Shown piece after piece: positions 5,653-6,258 of a stretch of DNA of 6,258 bases. The stretch spans positions 1 through 6,258 of the forward strand of contig CACZRK010000452.1 of the NCBI GenBank assembly GCA_902783515.1, given 5' to 3'. The notes beneath the pieces were generated by a model that worked only from the letters and a program-made list of their open reading frames with translations, had not been told where the DNA came from and made no database searches. The translations under genes were made by a program, and so were the position numbers. Each line of letters starts with the position of its first letter. Within the stretch, counting starts at the first letter, position 1. The DNA is from an uncultured Coriobacteriaceae bacterium. Its GTDB lineage: Bacteria > Actinomycetota > Coriobacteriia > Coriobacteriales > UMGS124.

Positions 5653-6258
5653 CTAGGCGTTGTACGTGTTGTTGCCCGCCGACGTCACCGTCTGGCTCGG
5701 GTTCTTGAGCAGCACGTCGTGCGCGCCGCCCTCCACGAGCGACGTTGCGGAGACGAGCGTGATCTTCGCCTTCTGCTGAAGCTCGGGGATCGTGTTGGCG
5801 CCGCAGTTGCACATCGTGGACTTCACCTTGGCGAGCGAGGCGGCGACGCCGTCGTGCAGTGAACCGGCGTACGGGACGTAGGAGTCAACGCCCTCCTCGA
5901 ACTTCATCGCGCCGCCCTTGCCGCCGAGGTCGTAGCGCTGCCAGTTGCGGGCGCGCGCCGACCCCTCGCCCCAGTACTCCTTCATGTAGGAGCCGTTCAC
6001 GATGACGCGGCGGCTCGGGCTCTCGTCAAAGCGCGCGAAGTAACGGCCGAGCATCATGAAGTCGGCGCCCATGGCCAGGGCCAGGGTGATGTGGTGGTCG
6101 TGGACAATGCCGCCGTCGGAGCAGACGGGGACGTAGACGCCGGTCTCGGCGAAGTACTCGTCTCTCGCCTTGCACACGTCGATCAGGGCGGTGGCCTGGC
6201 CGCGGCCGATGCCCTTGGTCTCGCGGGTGATGCAGATGGAGCCGCCGCCGATGCCGAC
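5653..6258 (-). CDS. guaB: IMP dehydrogenase, C-terminal fragment
   Basis: IMP dehydrogenase oxidises IMP to XMP with NAD+, the committed step of guanine nucleotide synthesis. The last 201 residues are visible; the N-terminal barrel half and any CBS domains lie off the right edge. Visible residue 9 is the catalytic Cys in GGGSICITRE. The phosphate-binding SDGG is at 47-50, followed by LGRYFARF. The mobile flap region has YWGEGS, then the Arg-Tyr dyad R108-Y109 in NWQRYDLGG, and FEEGVDSYVPYAG. The conserved STMCNCGA and VEGGAHDV lie near the end. These blocks are the form I recall from Tritrichomonas foetus IMPDH and related bacterial enzymes, not the E. coli form or GMP reductase. The last 14 or so residues (from NPSQTVTS) look like a non-conserved tail. 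The stop is TAG. A GTG at 6177 is internal, not a start. It is 283 bp from leuS and probably transcribed separately. Confidence 0.94.
   Translation of the reverse strand, partial: VGIGGGSICITRETKGIGRGQATALIDVCKARDEYFAETGVYVPVCSDGGIVHDHHITLALAMGADFMMLGRYFARFDESPSRRVIVNGSYMKEYWGEGSARARNWQRYDLGGKGGAMKFEEGVDSYVPYAGSLHDGVAASLAKVKSTMCNCGANTIPELQQKAKITLVSATSLVEGGAHDVLLKNPSQTVTSAGNNTYNA

Noticed and set aside
2760..5708. 982-codon open frame on the plus strand opposite leuS
   Set aside because: It is a mirror of the real leuS in GC-rich DNA; it is dominated by V/A/R/L/D/H with no recognisable domain, has no ribosome binding site, and runs through both spacers. LeuRS motifs prove the minus strand.

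Overview
The window is a GC-rich stretch of bacterial chromosome that carries only core housekeeping genes. All of them lie on the minus strand, so transcription runs from high to low coordinates. The high GC content, the order leuS / rimP-nusA-infB, acidic and alanine-rich protein tails, and a 'GGGSICITRE'-type IMP dehydrogenase suggest an actinobacterium, with Coriobacteriia (Olsenella/Collinsella-like) as the best guess. That placement is an inference from memory and no search was run.

Layout in transcription order: (1) 6258-5653, the C-terminal 201 residues of IMP dehydrogenase (guaB), cut by the window edge. (2) 5652-5370, a 283-bp GC-rich spacer with a 3' stem-loop after guaB and a nested hairpin in the leuS leader that contains a T-box-like core. 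(3) 5369-2805, complete leucyl-tRNA synthetase (leuS). (4) 2804-2493, a 312-bp spacer with a perfect 11-bp hairpin, a candidate extended -10 promoter overlapped by an imperfect palindrome, and a textbook intrinsic terminator. (5) 2492-1908, rimP. (6) 1811-543, nusA, with an unusual Cys/His-rich tail. (7) 479-1, the N-terminal part of infB (IF2), cut by the window edge.

rimP, nusA and infB form the widely conserved ribosome-maturation / transcription-elongation / translation-initiation operon. The gaps are 96 bp (rimP-nusA) and 63 bp (nusA-infB), and no ylxR gene lies between nusA and infB. The strong terminator sits between the best promoter candidate and the rimP start. It therefore looks like a leader attenuator, which would fit the known autoregulation of nusA operons. 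leuS and guaB appear to be separate units with their own leaders.

There is no mobile element, CRISPR array, tRNA or rRNA, and no clearly novel multi-gene system. The points most worth a second look are the NusA zinc-knuckle-like tail, the rimP leader terminator with its palindrome, and the structured leuS leader. Long plus-strand reading frames opposite leuS, nusA and rimP are composition artefacts.
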